Shown here piece after piece: positions 7,253 through 7,802 of a DNA stretch of 7,802 nt. The notes beneath the pieces are model-generated. The model ran no database searches and was not told the origin of the DNA. It was given only the letters and a program-made list of their open reading frames with translations. Position 1 is the first letter of the stretch. Each line of letters begins with the position of its first letter. The stretch spans positions 1-7,802 of the forward strand of contig DAOWAG010000047.1 in assembly GCA_030634715.1 (NCBI GenBank), given 5' to 3'. The translations under genes and the position numbers were made by a program. This stretch comes from Candidatus Aegiribacteria sp. (GTDB taxonomy: Bacteria > Fermentibacterota > Fermentibacteria > Fermentibacterales > Fermentibacteraceae).

Positions 7253-7284
7253 AAAAGGGGTCAGGTCTTGCAAGACCCAACCCC
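7253..7284 (-). terminator. Hairpin terminator for second PduL gene, also REP-like palindrome
   Basis: A near-perfect palindrome at 7257-7284: ggggt and acccc arms outside, a 2-nt mismatch, then ggtcttg/caagacc arms inside. On the minus strand it begins 5 nt after the PduL stop and is followed by TTTT (7256-7253), as in an intrinsic terminator. On the plus strand it follows the icd stop by 10 nt but lacks a T-run directly after. From memory, CAAGACCTGACCCC-type ends are like REP palindromes linked to REP-associated tyrosine transposases in many bacteria, so it may be a dispersed element serving as a terminator. No transposase is present here. Confidence 0.6.
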
Positions 7285-7289
7285 AAAGT

Positions 7290-7802
7290 TTATTTCTGGT
7301 CGTGAACGCCCAGGAGTTCTCCGGTGCTTTCTGTTGTAATGTCAGCGGCTTTCGCTTCATCGACATCGATGTGCATACAGAGTTCAAAATCGGGATCAAT
7401 TCTAACGAGAACATTATCGAATATCAGACCTCTATCTCCTTCGATTTTCACCATGACGCGGTCGCTATTCTTCAGGCCGAAGGTAAGCGCATCTCCGGGC
7501 GTCATGTGAATATGCCTGTGAAAACGAATAACACCGCAGGACAACCTGCACGAACCGGCAGGACCCCTCAGCAGTACTCCTGGAGAACCCTTAACATCAC
7601 CAGATCTTCTGATGGGTGCTTTCAAACCAAGAATTGTTTCATCCGCATGTGAAATTTCCACCTGGCTCTGCTCCCTGTATGGTCCATAGACATTAATATC
7701 CCGCATGACCCCGCGCGGACCTTCAATATCAACTGTCTCCTTAGCTGCAAACAGATACGGTTGAGAAAGTGCGCGAACATGTGTTAGTTTCGAGCCCTTA
7801 CC
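7290..7802 (-). CDS. Second PduL-type phosphotransacylase domain (5' truncated by window edge)
   Basis: The minus-strand frame is open from the right edge (codon GGT at 7802-7800) to TAA at 7290, giving 170 residues that correspond to residues 172-341 of the fusion protein at the left edge. By hand count 25 of 170 residues differ and no gaps are needed. The kept PduL residues include LSQP and GPRG near its start, GPYR and QVEIS (phosphate Arg and metal Glu), RHIHM (two His) and MHID (His). The first metal motif, RHAHL in the left copy, would be just beyond the window. An ATG at 7706 is not the start, because homology continues upstream of it to the edge with family-typical sequence. Whether this copy is also fused to acetate kinase or stands alone cannot be seen. 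It is convergent with icd, and the stops are 43 bp apart. Confidence 0.88.
   Translation of the reverse strand, partial: GKGSKLTHVRALSQPYLFAAKETVDIEGPRGVMRDINVYGPYREQSQVEISHADETILGLKAPIRRSGDVKGSPGVLLRGPAGSCRLSCGVIRFHRHIHMTPGDALTFGLKNSDRVMVKIEGDRGLIFDNVLVRIDPDFELCMHIDVDEAKAADITTESTGELLGVHDQK
7290..7802 (-). repeat. Right arm of 513-bp inverted duplication (PduL domain)
   Basis: Inverted counterpart of 515-1027, continuing past the window edge. Identity is uneven: about 91% over the last 411 bp and about 80% over the 102 bp nearest the edge. The arms bracket the racemase, aconitase, citrate synthase and isocitrate dehydrogenase genes, about 6.3 kb in all. Confidence 0.88.

Noticed and set aside
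7191..7652. 153-codon plus-strand frame overlapping the end of icd and the second PduL
   Set aside because: It is antisense to the duplicated PduL sequence. The matching shadow opposite the left copy (830-1015) simply reflects that duplication.
515..7802. Possibility that the duplicated PduL arms are an assembly artefact
   Set aside because: The arms differ at about 56 scattered positions while keeping both frames open, which fits old paralogues and not a misassembled copy of one locus.
1..7802. CRISPR array, tRNA/rRNA, transposase, phage or defence genes
   Set aside because: No regular short direct repeats, tRNA-like folds or such protein families were seen. All long coding regions are assigned to metabolism.

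Overview
This is a 7.8-kb stretch of bacterial chromosome from central carbon metabolism. It has compact spacing, clear Shine-Dalgarno sites and roughly mid-range G+C judged by eye. It holds four complete genes and two partial genes at the edges. No RNA gene, CRISPR array, transposase or phage gene was seen. The taxon cannot be read from this sequence alone. The mix of a eukaryote-like Si-citrate synthase, an AcnA-like aconitase of about 644 residues and PduL-type phosphotransacylase would fit an anaerobic or fermentative lineage, possibly uncultured, but that is a guess.

Layout, left to right. (1) 2-1027 (+): the C-terminal part of a fused acetate kinase-PduL protein, cut by the left edge. 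(2) A leftward block: gltA-like citrate synthase (4331-5611), aconitase (2321-4255) and a LarA-family Ni-pincer racemase (1058-2296). The gaps are 75 and 24 nt, so this is probably one operon. (3) A divergent regulatory region of 291 bp (5612-5902). (4) 5903-7246 (+): NADP-type isocitrate dehydrogenase with an unusual insert of about 29 residues containing five cysteines. (5) 7290-7802 (-): a second PduL domain, cut by the right edge, preceded in the gap by a hairpin.

The genes meet at acetyl-CoA. AckA-PduL would interconvert acetyl-CoA, acetyl phosphate and acetate with ATP gain. Citrate synthase, aconitase and isocitrate dehydrogenase take acetyl-CoA plus oxaloacetate to 2-oxoglutarate plus NADPH. 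The racemase probably acts on a 2-hydroxyacid, whose identity is unknown.

The main oddities are: the AckA-PduL fusion; a 513-bp inverted duplication of PduL (about 89% identical by hand count, no gaps) that brackets the whole TCA block; the cysteine-rich insert just before the substrate-binding/phosphorylation loop of isocitrate dehydrogenase; and a Ni-pincer racemase in a TCA operon. Several obvious longest-ORF starts are wrong and have been corrected from ribosome binding sites.
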